Part shown: positions 1-9,277 of the stretch, piece after piece
Layout of the letters: each line of letters opens with the position of its first letter
Numbering within the stretch: position 1 is the first letter of the stretch
NCBI RefSeq assembly: GCF_017876545.1
Contig: NZ_JAGIOD010000002.1
Span: forward strand, 62,001-126,000
Length of the DNA stretch: 64,000 nt
Direction of reading: 5' to 3'
From: Brachybacterium sacelli
GTDB taxonomy: Bacteria > Actinomycetota > Actinomycetes > Actinomycetales > Dermabacteraceae
Notes under the pieces: model-generated
Database searches by the model: none
Told to the model about the DNA's origin: nothing
Seen by the model: the letters and a program-made list of their open reading frames with translations, nothing else
Translations under genes and position numbers: made by a program

Positions 1-941
1 ACCTGGTGAGGATCACCTTCACCTCTGCGGACCTGGTGCACTTCGGTGCCGGCGGGCACCCGCTGGACATGCGGATCAAGATGATCATCCCCGGGCCCGA
101 GTGCTCCGGCGACCACTTCGCCACCGTCCGTCCCGGCGCCCTGCTCGACCCGGAGCAGCACGCCGAGTGGTACCGCAACTGGCTGCAGATCGACCCCGCG
201 GACCGCGGCTGGATGCGCACGTACACCGTGCGCGCTCAGCGCGGGGCCGGCCATCCCGGCAACCTCACCGAGCACCCCGAGCTCGACATCGACTTCGTCC
301 TCCACCTCGACCCGGAGGAGATCCCCGGCAGCGGCGTCGCCGCCCGCTGGGCCCGCGACGCCCGGGTGGGCGACACCATCTCGATGCTCGGCCCCAACCG
401 GCACGTCGTCGGCCCCGGCTACGGAGGCATCGAGTTCCGCCCCGGCGAGGCCCGGACCGTGCTGCTGGTCGGCGACGAGACCGCCGCCCCCGCGATCTGC
501 TCGATCCTGGAGGCGCTGCCCGAGGCGATCGCCGGGCACGCCGTGATCGAGGTGCCCGACGCCTCCGACCAGCAGCAGGTGCTCACCCGCTCCGGGGTCC
601 AGGTCACCTGGCTCACCCGCGGCGAGCGGCCTCATGGCGAGCTGATGAGCGCGGAGGTGGAGCGGCTGATGTGCGACAGCGCCCAGGCCTTCCGGATCGA
701 AGGCGGCCTCGGTCCCGAGGGCACCGGCGGCGCCCCCGAACGCGCCGAGCTCGAGGACGTCGACATCGACTCCAGCATCCTGTGGGAGACCACCACCGGC
801 CACGGTGCCTTCTACGCCTGGCTCGCGGGCGAGGCCGGCACCATCAAGTCGCTGCGGCGCCACCTCGTCTCCGAGCTCGGGATCGACCGCCGCCAGGTCT
901 CCTTCATGGGGTACTGGCGGAAGGGCCGGCCGGAGGGTTGA
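1..941 (+). CDS. Siderophore-interacting protein (FAD-dependent ferric-siderophore reductase), 5' truncated
   Basis: Siderophore-interacting proteins are cytoplasmic flavoproteins that release iron from imported ferric siderophores using NAD(P)H. The reading frame is open from the first base of the window; the codons before position 6 read Leu-Val, which fits the family N-terminus (LVRITF), so the true start lies upstream and about 20-40 residues are missing. Visible signatures are the FAD-binding RTYTVR-type motif (MRTYTVRAQR) around position 210, the HPGNL segment, the NAD-binding-side LLVGDETAAPAI stretch near 470, and the family C-terminus FYAWLAGEAGTIKSLRRHL...GYWRKGRPEG. No siderophore transport genes are visible downstream. 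Family assignment is firm; the specific siderophore is unknown. Confidence 0.9.
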   Translation, partial: LVRITFTSADLVHFGAGGHPLDMRIKMIIPGPECSGDHFATVRPGALLDPEQHAEWYRNWLQIDPADRGWMRTYTVRAQRGAGHPGNLTEHPELDIDFVLHLDPEEIPGSGVAARWARDARVGDTISMLGPNRHVVGPGYGGIEFRPGEARTVLLVGDETAAPAICSILEALPEAIAGHAVIEVPDASDQQQVLTRSGVQVTWLTRGERPHGELMSAEVERLMCDSAQAFRIEGGLGPEGTGGAPERAELEDVDIDSSILWETTTGHGAFYAWLAGEAGTIKSLRRHLVSELGIDRRQVSFMGYWRKGRPEG

Positions 942-1017
942 GCCCTCTCACCCCGGGTTCGCCCCGGGTGCGCGGCCGTCTTCACGACTCGTGCCCCGTG
1001 AAGGCCGTGCTCCTTAG

Positions 1018-1023
1018 TAGTCT
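1018..1023 (+). promoter_or_regulatory. -10 hexamer TAGTCT, leaderless arrangement
   Basis: TAGTCT ends 7 nt before the GTG at 1030, so transcription would start on the start codon itself. No -35 match and no Shine-Dalgarno sequence is seen, which supports this GTG as the true start of the SMC-like gene. Confidence 0.55.
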
Positions 1024-1029
1024 CTACGC

Positions 1030-4000
1030 GTGACTTCCGCGACCGACACCGCCCAGGACGGCCTCGCCCTGCCGGGCATGCCCGAGGCCGATGAGGCCGA
1101 CGAGACCGCTCCGCGCGATCCCGACCACCCGCATCCGGGCCAGTGGCGCCTGACCGACGTGCAGGTCTCGAACTGGGGCACCTTCCACGGCACCCACGAC
1201 CTGGCGATCTCGCCCAAGGGCTTCTTCCTCACCGGCGGCCCCGGCACCGGCAAGTCGACCCTGCTGGACGCGATCAGCGCCCTGCTCACCCCACCGCGCT
1301 CGCTGCAGTTCAACGCGGCCGCCTCCGACGCCGGTCCGGCCCGCTCGAAGTACCGCCGCACCGTGGCCAGCTACGTGCGAGGCGCCTGGGCGATGCACTA
1401 CGACCAGGCCACCGGCGAGTTCAGCCAGGAGGTGCTGCGGGAGAAGACCACCCTGTCGGTGCTCACGCTGCGCTACGGCGACGGGAACGGCGGCACCGTC
1501 CAGCTCTCGCGACTGCTCCTGCTGCACGCGGGCCACAGCGCCGACTCCGACGTCAAGAGCCTGTACGTGATCGCCCGCACGCCGCTGGACGTCACCGACC
1601 TGCGGCAGTTCGTCTCCTCCCAGATCGAGGGCAAGGCGCTCGAGGCCGCCCATCCCGGCACCCAGACCTTCCGCCAGTTCCGCGAGTACCGCGCCGCCTT
1701 CTGCCAGCTGCTGGGCATCCCGGACGAGAAGGCGCTCGGCCTGCTGCACAAGATCCAGTCCGCCAAGGAGCTCGGCGACGTCAACGCCCTGCTGCGCGAC
1801 TACATGCTCGATGCGCCGCGCACCTTCGAGCTCGCCGACCAGGCGCTGGCGAACTTCCAGAACCTCTCCGAGGTGTACGAGGCGCTGGTGACCGCCCGTG
1901 AGCAGCGGGACCTGCTGCGCGGCCTGCGCGGCAACCACGAGGACTGGACCGCGATGTGCGAGCGCGGCGGTGAGCTGGTGGACCGTCGGGCCGACATCGA
2001 CGTCTACGCGGCCCAGCACCTGGTGCGTCTGCTGGGGGAGGAGACCGACCGTCTCCAGCTCGAGCGCGACCGGCTCGGCGCGCAGCAGCGCCGCCTGACC
2101 CAGGACGTCACCGAGGCTCGCTCCGACCTCGCCCAGCTCAAGGAGCAGCGCAAGCGTGCCGGTGGTGGGGAGATCGACGATTGGAAGCAGCAGATCGCCG
2201 GCCTCGAGGTCGAGCGGGACCGGCGCCGCGAGCGCGGCACCGAGTTCGCTGCGCAGCTTGCCACCGTCGAGCTGCGCACCCCCGCCGGGGAGGACCTGTT
2301 CCTCGCGCTGCAGCGGGAGGTCGAGGCCCTGCGTGAGTCGCTCGAGACCGAGGAGAAGGGCGCCGATTCCGCCCGCTGGGAGGCCGAGGCGACCGTCCGC
2401 GAGCTGTCCGCGACCCTGACCCGCACGCGCGAGGAGCTGGCCTCGCTGACCTCACGGGCCTCGAACCTGCACTCCGAGGACGTCGCCCTCCGGGACCACA
2501 TCGCCTCCGAGGTGGGCATCGCCCCCACCGAGCTTCCCTTCGCCGCCGAGCTGCTGCAGGTGCGCACCGGCGAGGAGGAGTGGACCGCTGCCGCCGAGCA
2601 GGCGCTGCGCGGCCTGGCCCGCTCGATCCTGGTGCCCGACCGCGTCTACCGCGAGGTGGCCTCGGTGATCGACCGCACCAAGCTGCGTCGCCGCATCTCC
2701 TACAACCGGGTCAACACCGACCTGCGCCGTCCGGCGAAGAACGTCGACGAGCGCTCCCTGGCCGCCAAGCTCGACGTCAAGGACGGCGAGTTCCACGTCT
2801 GGCTGAGCCACGAGATCGCCTCCCGCATGGACTACACCTGCGCGGAGTCCCTCGAGGAGTTCACGAAGCTGAACCGGGCGGTGCTGCGCTCGGGGCAGAT
2901 CAAGCACTCCGCGACGCGGCACGAGAAGAACGCCGACCGGCAGATCAACGACCGCTCCCAGTGGGTCCTCGGCTTCGACAACCGGGCCAAGCGCGCGGTG
3001 TTCGACGCCGAGCGCACCCGCGCGGAGCAGGAGCTGTTCGAGGCGCAGGCCCGCCGCAAGGACGTCGAGACCGAGCGCGAGCAGCGGCGGGAGCGGCTCT
3101 ACGCCCTGCAGTCCATCAGTGCGGTCGAGTGGGACGACATCGACGCCGCCTCGGTCGCCCGGCGGATCGCGAACCTGCGCGACATGGTGCGCGCCGCGGA
3201 GGACGGCTCCGCCGCGCTCAGCGAGCTGGCCCGGCAGATCGAGGAGGTCGAGAGCTCCATCGCCGCCTCCGACGAGGAGCTGCTGGAGGTGGTGCGCACG
3301 GCCGGCAAGCTCGGCGAGCAGACCGAGCGGGCCGAGGAGCGCCTGGTCGAGGCGACCGAGCGGGTGGCGGAGTCCAGCCTGGACCCGGAGGTCGAGGCCG
3401 AGATCGCCGAGCGTTTCACCGCGATCGCCCCGAGCCTCGTGATCGGCAACATCGACCAGGTCACCAAGGACGCCTCGGCGACGCTGGACGCCGAACTGAT
3501 GGCGTTGACCCGGCGCACCTCCCGCGCCGAGGAGGACATGCGCACGGCGATGCGCGAGTTCTCCCGCCGCTGGCCCGCCCAGGCCGGGGACACGGCCCCC
3601 ACCCTCGAGGCGGCCGACGACTTCCTGGCGATCCTGCAGCGGATCGAGGAGGAGAAGCTGCCCGAGGTCGAGGACCGCTTCTTCGAGTTCTTCACCGGCA
3701 ACACCCTCGGCGACGTGCAGGCGCTGGCCACCGCCATCGCCCGCGAGCCCGCCGAGATCCGCAAGCGCCTGCAGCGCATCAACGCCCTGCTCGCCCAGGT
3801 CGAGTTCCACTCCGGCCGCTACCTGCAGCTGTCGATGCGCCCGGTGCACCTGGCGGCGCTGGACGAGTTCAAGCAGGCCCTCGAGGACGCCGTGGCGGAC
3901 ACGGCGCTGAACGACATCAGCCGCGACCGTGACCTGGCCGAGGAGCGCTTCCTCTCGCTGCGCCACCTCATGGACATGGTCGGCGCGGCCCGCACGCGCG

Positions 4001-4428
4001 ACGACCAGGTCTCCCGGGTCATCCTCGACGTGCGTCGCCACGTGCACTTCCATGCCGAGGAGATCGACGCCGAAGGCGCGGTGGTCCATGCCCACGAGTC
4101 CGGCGGCCCGCTCTCGGGCGGCCAGAACGAGCGACTGGCCACCTTCTGCCTCGCCGCGGCCCTGCGCTACCAGCTGGCCGGTACCGGCCACGAGGTGCCG
4201 CGCTACGCGCCGATCATCATCGACGAGGCCTTCTCCAAGGGGGCCGGCAAGTTCATCACCGCCGCCATGGAGTCCTTCCGTCACTTCGGGTTCCAGGTGA
4301 TCCTGGCCAACCCCGGGAAGAACCCCCAGGCCCTGGCCCCGTTCATCGGGGGCGTCGGGGTGGTGTCCATCCGCCAGGACCGCTACTCCTCGGTGGCCCC
4401 GGTGAAGTTCGTCCCGGTGGAGGAATGA
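1030..4428 (+). CDS. SMC-like ATPase of the JetC/MksB type (COG4913), orphan
   Basis: A 1132-residue SMC/MukB-like ATPase. The N-terminal head carries Walker A (GGPGTGKSTLLDAI, about residues 75-88) followed by segments typical of JetC/MksB proteins (YVRGAW, then LLHKIQSAKELGDVNALLRDYML). A long Glu/Arg/Ala-rich central part (roughly 290-900) looks like coiled coil around a hinge-like domain. The C-terminal head has the ABC signature LSGGQNERLATF and Walker B YAPIIIDEAFSKG. In Wadjet/MksBEFG systems such an ATPase works with a kleisin, a KITE protein and a Toprim nuclease to restrict plasmids. None of these partners is next to it: upstream is a siderophore reductase and downstream a small unknown protein. 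Its start is set by a leaderless promoter. Fold is clear; a role in plasmid defence is inference. Confidence 0.85.
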   Translation: MTSATDTAQDGLALPGMPEADEADETAPRDPDHPHPGQWRLTDVQVSNWGTFHGTHDLAISPKGFFLTGGPGTGKSTLLDAISALLTPPRSLQFNAAASDAGPARSKYRRTVASYVRGAWAMHYDQATGEFSQEVLREKTTLSVLTLRYGDGNGGTVQLSRLLLLHAGHSADSDVKSLYVIARTPLDVTDLRQFVSSQIEGKALEAAHPGTQTFRQFREYRAAFCQLLGIPDEKALGLLHKIQSAKELGDVNALLRDYMLDAPRTFELADQALANFQNLSEVYEALVTAREQRDLLRGLRGNHEDWTAMCERGGELVDRRADIDVYAAQHLVRLLGEETDRLQLERDRLGAQQRRLTQDVTEARSDLAQLKEQRKRAGGGEIDDWKQQIAGLEVERDRRRERGTEFAAQLATVELRTPAGEDLFLALQREVEALRESLETEEKGADSARWEAEATVRELSATLTRTREELASLTSRASNLHSEDVALRDHIASEVGIAPTELPFAAELLQVRTGEEEWTAAAEQALRGLARSILVPDRVYREVASVIDRTKLRRRISYNRVNTDLRRPAKNVDERSLAAKLDVKDGEFHVWLSHEIASRMDYTCAESLEEFTKLNRAVLRSGQIKHSATRHEKNADRQINDRSQWVLGFDNRAKRAVFDAERTRAEQELFEAQARRKDVETEREQRRERLYALQSISAVEWDDIDAASVARRIANLRDMVRAAEDGSAALSELARQIEEVESSIAASDEELLEVVRTAGKLGEQTERAEERLVEATERVAESSLDPEVEAEIAERFTAIAPSLVIGNIDQVTKDASATLDAELMALTRRTSRAEEDMRTAMREFSRRWPAQAGDTAPTLEAADDFLAILQRIEEEKLPEVEDRFFEFFTGNTLGDVQALATAIAREPAEIRKRLQRINALLAQVEFHSGRYLQLSMRPVHLAALDEFKQALEDAVADTALNDISRDRDLAEERFLSLRHLMDMVGAARTRDDQVSRVILDVRRHVHFHAEEIDAEGAVVHAHESGGPLSGGQNERLATFCLAAALRYQLAGTGHEVPRYAPIIIDEAFSKGAGKFITAAMESFRHFGFQVILANPGKNPQALAPFIGGVGVVSIRQDRYSSVAPVKFVPVEE

Positions 4429-4604
4429 GCTCGACGGCGGTGCGACCGAGGATTACCAGGAGGTAGCCTGGGGTCGACATGGGGAGTTCTCCCCATCGGC
4501 AGGCCGGCGACGGGCCGGTAACCTGTTCCGGATCCGCCCGCGTCGGGCGGAGACGGTCGGGTGCCGTCAGGTCGGGCAGGGCGAGATGCGTGAGGTGGAC
4601 AGCG

Positions 4605-5114
4605 ATGTCAGCTCTCCCCACCGGACCGACTCCGCAGATCGCCGGCCAGGACGAGACCCACGCCCGCATCCACGCCCTGCTGACCGCCGTCACGGCCGCC
4701 CTCCTCCAGGAGCAGCCCGACCTGAACGGCTTCCCGGATCATCGGCCCCAGCGCGACCGCTCCTCCGGGGTGTCCTGGCGGGGTCTGGAGACCTACTGCC
4801 ATGTCAGCGCGCTGCTGGCCAGCTCGGGAGTTCCCGGCCGGGCCGACGGAGGCGCCACTCGCCTGCTGACGGCCGCCGACGAGGTCGCCACGACCCGTGG
4901 GATGCGCCGGCGCTCCGAGAGCGATGCCCACGGGATCTGCGGCGCCACCTGGACCGACGCCACCGGTGATCTGCTCGAGGTGATCGTGGGGGTGCGGGTC
5001 GCGGTGCGCGCCGTCAGCGCCCCCTTCCTGCCAGGATCGCTGCGCCCGGTGGGCTCGACCAGTCCGCCGTCGCCGATCAGTCCGCTGACCCCGCCGCCGC
5101 GGATCGTGCGCTGA
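4605..5114 (+). CDS. Conserved hypothetical protein
   Basis: A 169-residue soluble protein with no signal peptide or membrane segment. I do not recognise a named domain. The N-terminal half (QDETHARIHALLTAVTAALL) is predicted helical. The segment ending DLLEVIVGVRVAVRAVSAPFLPGSLRP looks like a conserved C-terminal motif, followed by a Pro/Ser-rich tail of about 20 residues that is probably disordered. The ATG at 4605 was chosen because in-frame sequence upstream is low-complexity and Arg-rich; the ribosome-binding site (GAGGTGGAC) is weak. It lies 176 bp after the SMC-like ATPase on the same strand. Cotranscription is possible, but there is no evidence for a functional link. Confidence 0.6.
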   Translation: MSALPTGPTPQIAGQDETHARIHALLTAVTAALLQEQPDLNGFPDHRPQRDRSSGVSWRGLETYCHVSALLASSGVPGRADGGATRLLTAADEVATTRGMRRRSESDAHGICGATWTDATGDLLEVIVGVRVAVRAVSAPFLPGSLRPVGSTSPPSPISPLTPPPRIVR

Positions 5115-5241
5115 TCCGTCCCAGCGCCGCCAGCGGGATCTCCGCCCGGTCCAACCGGCGGCGCGCCTCGTACAGCGCGTCGAGGGCACCGGGGCCGCCG
5201 CGGCGGCGAGGACGGCTCGGTGGCGTCGAGGGTCGCCTTGT

Positions 5242-5247
5242 TACCCT
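5242..5247 (+). promoter_or_regulatory. -10 hexamer TACCCT, leaderless arrangement
   Basis: TACCCT ends 7 nt before the GTG at 5254 with no ribosome-binding site between. It supports a leaderless mRNA and this start codon for the surface protein. Confidence 0.55.
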
Positions 5248-5253
5248 GGCGAG

Positions 5254-7221
5254 GTGCCCGAGCAGACCCCGTGTCCCCGTTCGCGCGCGGGCCTGAGGAC
5301 GGCCCTCGCGCGCGCGGCCGCACTGGCCGCCTCCGGGGCACTGGCCGTCTCCCTGGCGCTGCCGGCGGCGGCCCTGGGAGAGGACGGACCCTTCCCGTTC
5401 CCGGCCGAGACCGAGTCCCTCGCCATGATCCCCGGCGCCGTCACGAGGGTGCCGCTGGACTCCCTGGTCGAGGACAACGCAGACGACCAGATCGAGCTCG
5501 AGACCGCACGCCTGGTGGTGCCGCAGGCGGTGGACGGCGGCGATCCGGACCGGATGACGCTCGGCGAGGACGCCCGGAGCATCACCGTGGCCGGCGAGGG
5601 CACCTGGTCCCTGATCGGCAACGACCTGGTGTTCACCCCGCTCAGCGGCGTCGAAGGGCCCACCACCCCGGTCGCGCTGACCGTCGGGAGCATCCATGAC
5701 ACGAGGTCCGTGCCCGAGGTGTTCACCCCGGAGGTGCTGGAGCTCGAGGAGATCGCCGCGCGGGGATCCGCCGGGGAGACCACCGACATCGCTCTGGACG
5801 ACCGGGTCCCCGAAGGCGGCACGGTCCGGCTCGAACTGGCCGGGCTGCCCGCCGGATCCACACTGGTGGCCGACGGGAGCCGGGCGACGGTCCCGGAGCA
5901 GGGGGTCTGGCAGCTCTCGGCCGACGGCAGCACTCTCAGCCACGCCCCCGCGGCGCCGGGCCTCGGGCGGCAGCTGGATCCCGTCCGAGTCGTGGTCGAG
6001 GACGCCGAGGGCACCGTCGTCCGGGCCGGCGAGGTCGAGCTCACGGTCCCGATCATCTCCGACCTGGACTGGTCGGCACCCTACGGAGAGGACATCCTGT
6101 TCGTGGTGGGGGAGGGGCAGCAGTACGTCGAACCCGAGACCCTGCACCTGGTGCCGCTGGCCGGCGAGGAGGGGGTGAGCGTCTCCGAGGACGGCACCGA
6201 GGTCGACGTCCCCGGGCAGGGCTCCTGGGTGCTGGACCGTGACCGGGCGACCGTGCGATTCTCGCCGGAGAGCGCGGAGGTGCAGATGACCGCGCCGATG
6301 GGCATCGCCGGCGGGGACGGTGAGGGGGCGACGTCCGGGACCGCGCTGCTCAGCACCGCCTATCCCCTCCTGATGGACCAGGCGGCCGCCGCCGTGCCCG
6401 GCTCCGAGGTGCACTTCGACCTGACCACCACCGGGATCCGGGACGTCCGCACGGACTCGCTGCGGTTCGACCGCGAGGCCCTGCCCGAGGGAGCACAGCT
6501 CTCCGAGGACGGCACCGAGGCCGTCGTCGAGGGTGAGGGCACCTGGCAGATCGACGTCGCCTCGCGCACCGTGACCATGACGCCCCAGGAGTCGTTCCGA
6601 GGCACATCCTCACCGGTGGGCGTCACCGCGCAGGGCGTGTACGCGGACAACCGGGCCGATGCCACGTTCCGGGCCACCATCTCCCCGGTGATCGCGACGA
6701 TGCGCGATGACGAGCAGCGCACCGCCCCGAGCACCCCCGTGACCGTCGACCTCCTCGGCAACGACACCGCAGGCAGCGGCTCGCAGCCCCTGGAACCCGA
6801 ATCGCTCGAGATCTCCTCGCTGACGGCCACCAACCTCAGCGAGCTGGAGGACGGCCGCGGCAAGCGCCTGGTGATCCCGGGGGAGGGGACGTACACCGTC
6901 GGCAAGAACGGGGCCGTCACCTTCGCCCCGTCCGAGGGCTTCGTGGGTCGCACCACCCCGATCACGTACCACGTGGAGGACAGCGCCGGGGTCCCGACCT
7001 CCGCCAGCCTGGTCATCGAGGTCGACCGCAACCTCACCGGCGCTCGGGAGCAGGGGCCCGAGGTCAGCGGGATCAACAGCCTGCTGGCCGGGCTGATGCC
7101 CTCCGCCCCCTCCACCGCGATGGTCTTCGGCACCCTCGTGCTGCTGCTGCTCTTCGGCGGCGGAGTCGCGCTGTGGATCGGCACCCGCATGGAAGCCGAC
7201 AAGCGGGACTGGGAGGACTGA
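5254..7221 (+). CDS. Membrane-anchored surface protein with CshA-type fibril repeats
   Basis: A 655-residue secreted protein. Residues 1-45 form an Arg-containing, Ala/Leu-rich signal peptide (LARAAALAASGALAVSLALPAAALG). The body holds about five degenerate copies of a unit of roughly 110 residues ending in a GEGTW/Y...F(T/S)P box: GEGTWSLIGNDLVFTP, EQGVWQLSADGST, GQGSWVLDRDRATV, GEGTWQIDVASRTVTM and GEGTYTVGKNGAVTFAP. This is the CshA fibril-repeat signature. The C-terminus is a single hydrophobic helix (TAMVFGTLVLLLLFGGGVALWI) followed by a charged tail (RMEADKRDWED). No LPXTG motif precedes the helix, so it should be anchored by the membrane segment rather than by sortase. An adhesion or cell-envelope role is inferred from the repeats. 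Confidence 0.8.
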   Translation: MPEQTPCPRSRAGLRTALARAAALAASGALAVSLALPAAALGEDGPFPFPAETESLAMIPGAVTRVPLDSLVEDNADDQIELETARLVVPQAVDGGDPDRMTLGEDARSITVAGEGTWSLIGNDLVFTPLSGVEGPTTPVALTVGSIHDTRSVPEVFTPEVLELEEIAARGSAGETTDIALDDRVPEGGTVRLELAGLPAGSTLVADGSRATVPEQGVWQLSADGSTLSHAPAAPGLGRQLDPVRVVVEDAEGTVVRAGEVELTVPIISDLDWSAPYGEDILFVVGEGQQYVEPETLHLVPLAGEEGVSVSEDGTEVDVPGQGSWVLDRDRATVRFSPESAEVQMTAPMGIAGGDGEGATSGTALLSTAYPLLMDQAAAAVPGSEVHFDLTTTGIRDVRTDSLRFDREALPEGAQLSEDGTEAVVEGEGTWQIDVASRTVTMTPQESFRGTSSPVGVTAQGVYADNRADATFRATISPVIATMRDDEQRTAPSTPVTVDLLGNDTAGSGSQPLEPESLEISSLTATNLSELEDGRGKRLVIPGEGTYTVGKNGAVTFAPSEGFVGRTTPITYHVEDSAGVPTSASLVIEVDRNLTGAREQGPEVSGINSLLAGLMPSAPSTAMVFGTLVLLLLFGGGVALWIGTRMEADKRDWED

Positions 7222-7263
7222 GCTGCGTGCTCCGGGCCGCCCGTCCCGGTCACCTCAGCAGGC

Positions 7264-7866
7264 TCAGCACCCCTCGGGGATCTCGACCGGCTGCTCGAGG
7301 GCGGCAGCGGCCTTCGAGTTCGCCGCCAGCTCCGTGAACCCCCTGCCGAGCAGCAGGGACACGGAGGCGTCCTCGCGCTCGTCCATGGTCAGCTTCCCCT
7401 CCGGGAGCTGGGCCAGGACGGACTGGGCGGCCAGGTACCCCTTGGGGCCGTAGACGATCGTGGCCGGACCGCTGGACTCACGGGTGTTCCCGGGATCGCC
7501 GACGGTGTACCCGCGCTCGCCGAGCTGCTCGGAGGTCTCCCCGGCGAGCCCGCTGCGACCCGTGCCGTTCAGGACGGTGACGGTGACCTCGGCGGGGGAG
7601 AGCGGCACGGCGTCCGGCTCCGGGCAGGCCAGCTCGGCCTCTTCCTCACCGGCGCCCTTCGGCGTGATCACGCCGGGTTCCTCGACCGGTGCACGGAACT
7701 CTCCCACGGCGTACGCGCCGACCCCCACGAGGACGATCGCGACCACCGAGAAGAACGCCAGCTGCGTCGCGCGCAAGCGGCGTGTCCGGCGCGCGCGCTG
7801 GTCGCGGCGTCGAACGTCGTCGGCCGACCGTCCGTAGGGGTGGGCGTCGTGGTGGGAGGAGGGCAT
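7264..7866 (-). CDS. LytR C-terminal domain protein
   Basis: A 200-residue bitopic membrane protein: a short Arg-rich cytoplasmic N-terminus, one transmembrane helix (LAFFSVVAIVLVGVGAYAVG, about residues 40-60) and an extracytoplasmic LytR_C domain recognised by VTVTVLNGTGRSGLAGETSEQL and GYTVGD. LytR_C domains often accompany LCP wall-polymer ligases; here the domain stands alone. The ATG at 7866 was preferred over further upstream in-frame starts because those lie inside the GH20 coding sequence and give only Arg/Pro/Ser-rich residues. It begins 1 bp after the stop of the hexosaminidase gene, so translational coupling is likely. Probably an envelope function; the exact activity is unknown. 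Confidence 0.8.
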   Translation of the reverse strand: MPSSHHDAHPYGRSADDVRRRDQRARRTRRLRATQLAFFSVVAIVLVGVGAYAVGEFRAPVEEPGVITPKGAGEEEAELACPEPDAVPLSPAEVTVTVLNGTGRSGLAGETSEQLGERGYTVGDPGNTRESSGPATIVYGPKGYLAAQSVLAQLPEGKLTMDEREDASVSLLLGRGFTELAANSKAAAALEQPVEIPEGC

Positions 7867-7867
7867 G

Positions 7868-9277
7868 TCAGTCCAACGGGCGGTAGCGGATGCCGAAGGC
7901 GTCGAGTCGGGGGAGGTGGCCGCGCAGCCTCTCCTCGAACTCCTCCCAGCTCTGCGCGGGCGAGCCCCAGGCCCGTTCGGCGAGGGCGCACATGCGCGGG
8001 AAGGCCATGTACTCGACCTGGGCCGCGGTGGGCGTGTACTCGGACCACAGCTGGCCCTGCACACCGATCAGCAGTGATGTCTGCTCGTCGGTGAGCTTGG
8101 GCGGGGTGAGCGTGGCCGTGTAGACGTCCTCGACCGTGGTCAGGCCGCCGATGGCGAGCGGCTCCTGCTTCGGGTCGGCCTGGTACTGGTCGAAGTAGGT
8201 GTGCTCGTGGGTGGCGATGATGGTCTGGAAGCCTCGGGCGGTGGCGGTCTTCAGGCCGTTGGCGTGACGCCAGTTCATGATCACGGTGTCATCGGGCAGA
8301 TGGCTCTCGAGGACCTCGTCCCAGGCGATGATGCGCTTGTCCGCCCCGGCGAGGACGTCGGCGGCGAACCGGGTGAAGCGCCCTTGGATCTCGGAGACCC
8401 GGGTCAGGCCCCATTCGTTCATCCGGGTGCGCGCCTCGGCCGAGCGCTCCCACTCCACGTGCGGGCACTCGTCACCGCCGATGTGGACGTAGGGGGCCGG
8501 GAAGATCGCCGCGACCTGGGTGAGCACGTCCCGCAGGAAGTCGAAGACCTCGTCGGAGACGCCGAGGACGTGGTCGGAGATGCCCCAGACCTCGCGCACG
8601 CCCACCTGCTGCTCCGGGAAGTTCCCGAGATTCGGATAGGCGGCGACGGCGGCCTGCATGTGTCCGGGCAGGTCGATCTCGGGCACGATCATGATGCCCC
8701 GACGGCGGGCGTACTCGACCAGACCCCGCAGCTCCTCCTGGGTGTAGAAGCCGCCGTGGGGGGTGCCGTCGAACTCCCAGGTCTCCGCATCCCCGCTCAT
8801 GTGTCCGACCAGGGTCTGCCCGCGCCGCCCCCCGACCTCGGTGAGCTTCGGGTACCCCTTGATCTCCACGCGCCAGCCCTGGTCGTCGGTCAGATGCAGG
8901 TGCAGGACGTTCAGCCGGTGCAGCGCCATCGCATCGATCAGCGTCTCGACCTCGCTCACGGTGCGGAAGTGGCGGGAGACGTCCAGGTGCATGCCGCGCC
9001 AGGCGTACTGCGGGTAGTCGCTGATGGTCACGCAGGGGATGGCTCCGCCCGCGCCGGTGACGATCTGGGCGAAGGTGTTGCGGCCGTCGGCCAAGGCGGC
9101 CTCGCTGCCGGCGGTGAGGCTGGCGCCCTGCGGGGAGATCGACAGCGCGTACTCCGTGCGCGGGAGGTCCTCGGTGAGGCCGACGGAGAGCCCGTCCCAG
9201 GGGGCGCTGGTCTCCCAGACACCCTCCGACCAGATGACGGACCGGGGGAGCGGGACGAGGGCGATGGGATCGGGCAT
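7868..9277 (-). CDS. Beta-N-acetylhexosaminidase (GH20)
   Basis: A 469-residue glycoside hydrolase family 20 enzyme releasing terminal GlcNAc/GalNAc residues from chitin, peptidoglycan or glycan fragments by substrate-assisted catalysis. The N-terminal alpha/beta GH20b domain covers about 1-110, then a TIM barrel starts at YAWRGMHLDVSRHF. The catalytic Asp-Glu pair is in HIGGDECPHVEW (about residue 270), and the Trp-containing barrel segments MNWRHANG and QLWSEYTP are present. No signal peptide is seen, so it should be cytoplasmic, perhaps in wall recycling. ATG 9277 has a good Shine-Dalgarno (AGGAG, 6 nt upstream); a TTG codon directly before it is less likely the start. It is followed immediately by the LytR_C gene. 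Confidence 0.92.
   Translation of the reverse strand: MPDPIALVPLPRSVIWSEGVWETSAPWDGLSVGLTEDLPRTEYALSISPQGASLTAGSEAALADGRNTFAQIVTGAGGAIPCVTISDYPQYAWRGMHLDVSRHFRTVSEVETLIDAMALHRLNVLHLHLTDDQGWRVEIKGYPKLTEVGGRRGQTLVGHMSGDAETWEFDGTPHGGFYTQEELRGLVEYARRRGIMIVPEIDLPGHMQAAVAAYPNLGNFPEQQVGVREVWGISDHVLGVSDEVFDFLRDVLTQVAAIFPAPYVHIGGDECPHVEWERSAEARTRMNEWGLTRVSEIQGRFTRFAADVLAGADKRIIAWDEVLESHLPDDTVIMNWRHANGLKTATARGFQTIIATHEHTYFDQYQADPKQEPLAIGGLTTVEDVYTATLTPPKLTDEQTSLLIGVQGQLWSEYTPTAAQVEYMAFPRMCALAERAWGSPAQSWEEFEERLRGHLPRLDAFGIRYRPLD

Noticed and set aside
2452..4284. A 610-codon frame antisense to the SMC-like ATPase
   Set aside because: Low-complexity Leu/Gly/Val/Arg composition without motifs; explained by the codon structure of the sense gene.
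1..5114. A complete Wadjet plasmid-defence operon
   Set aside because: Only the JetC-like ATPase is present; neighbouring genes are not JetA, JetB or JetD homologs.
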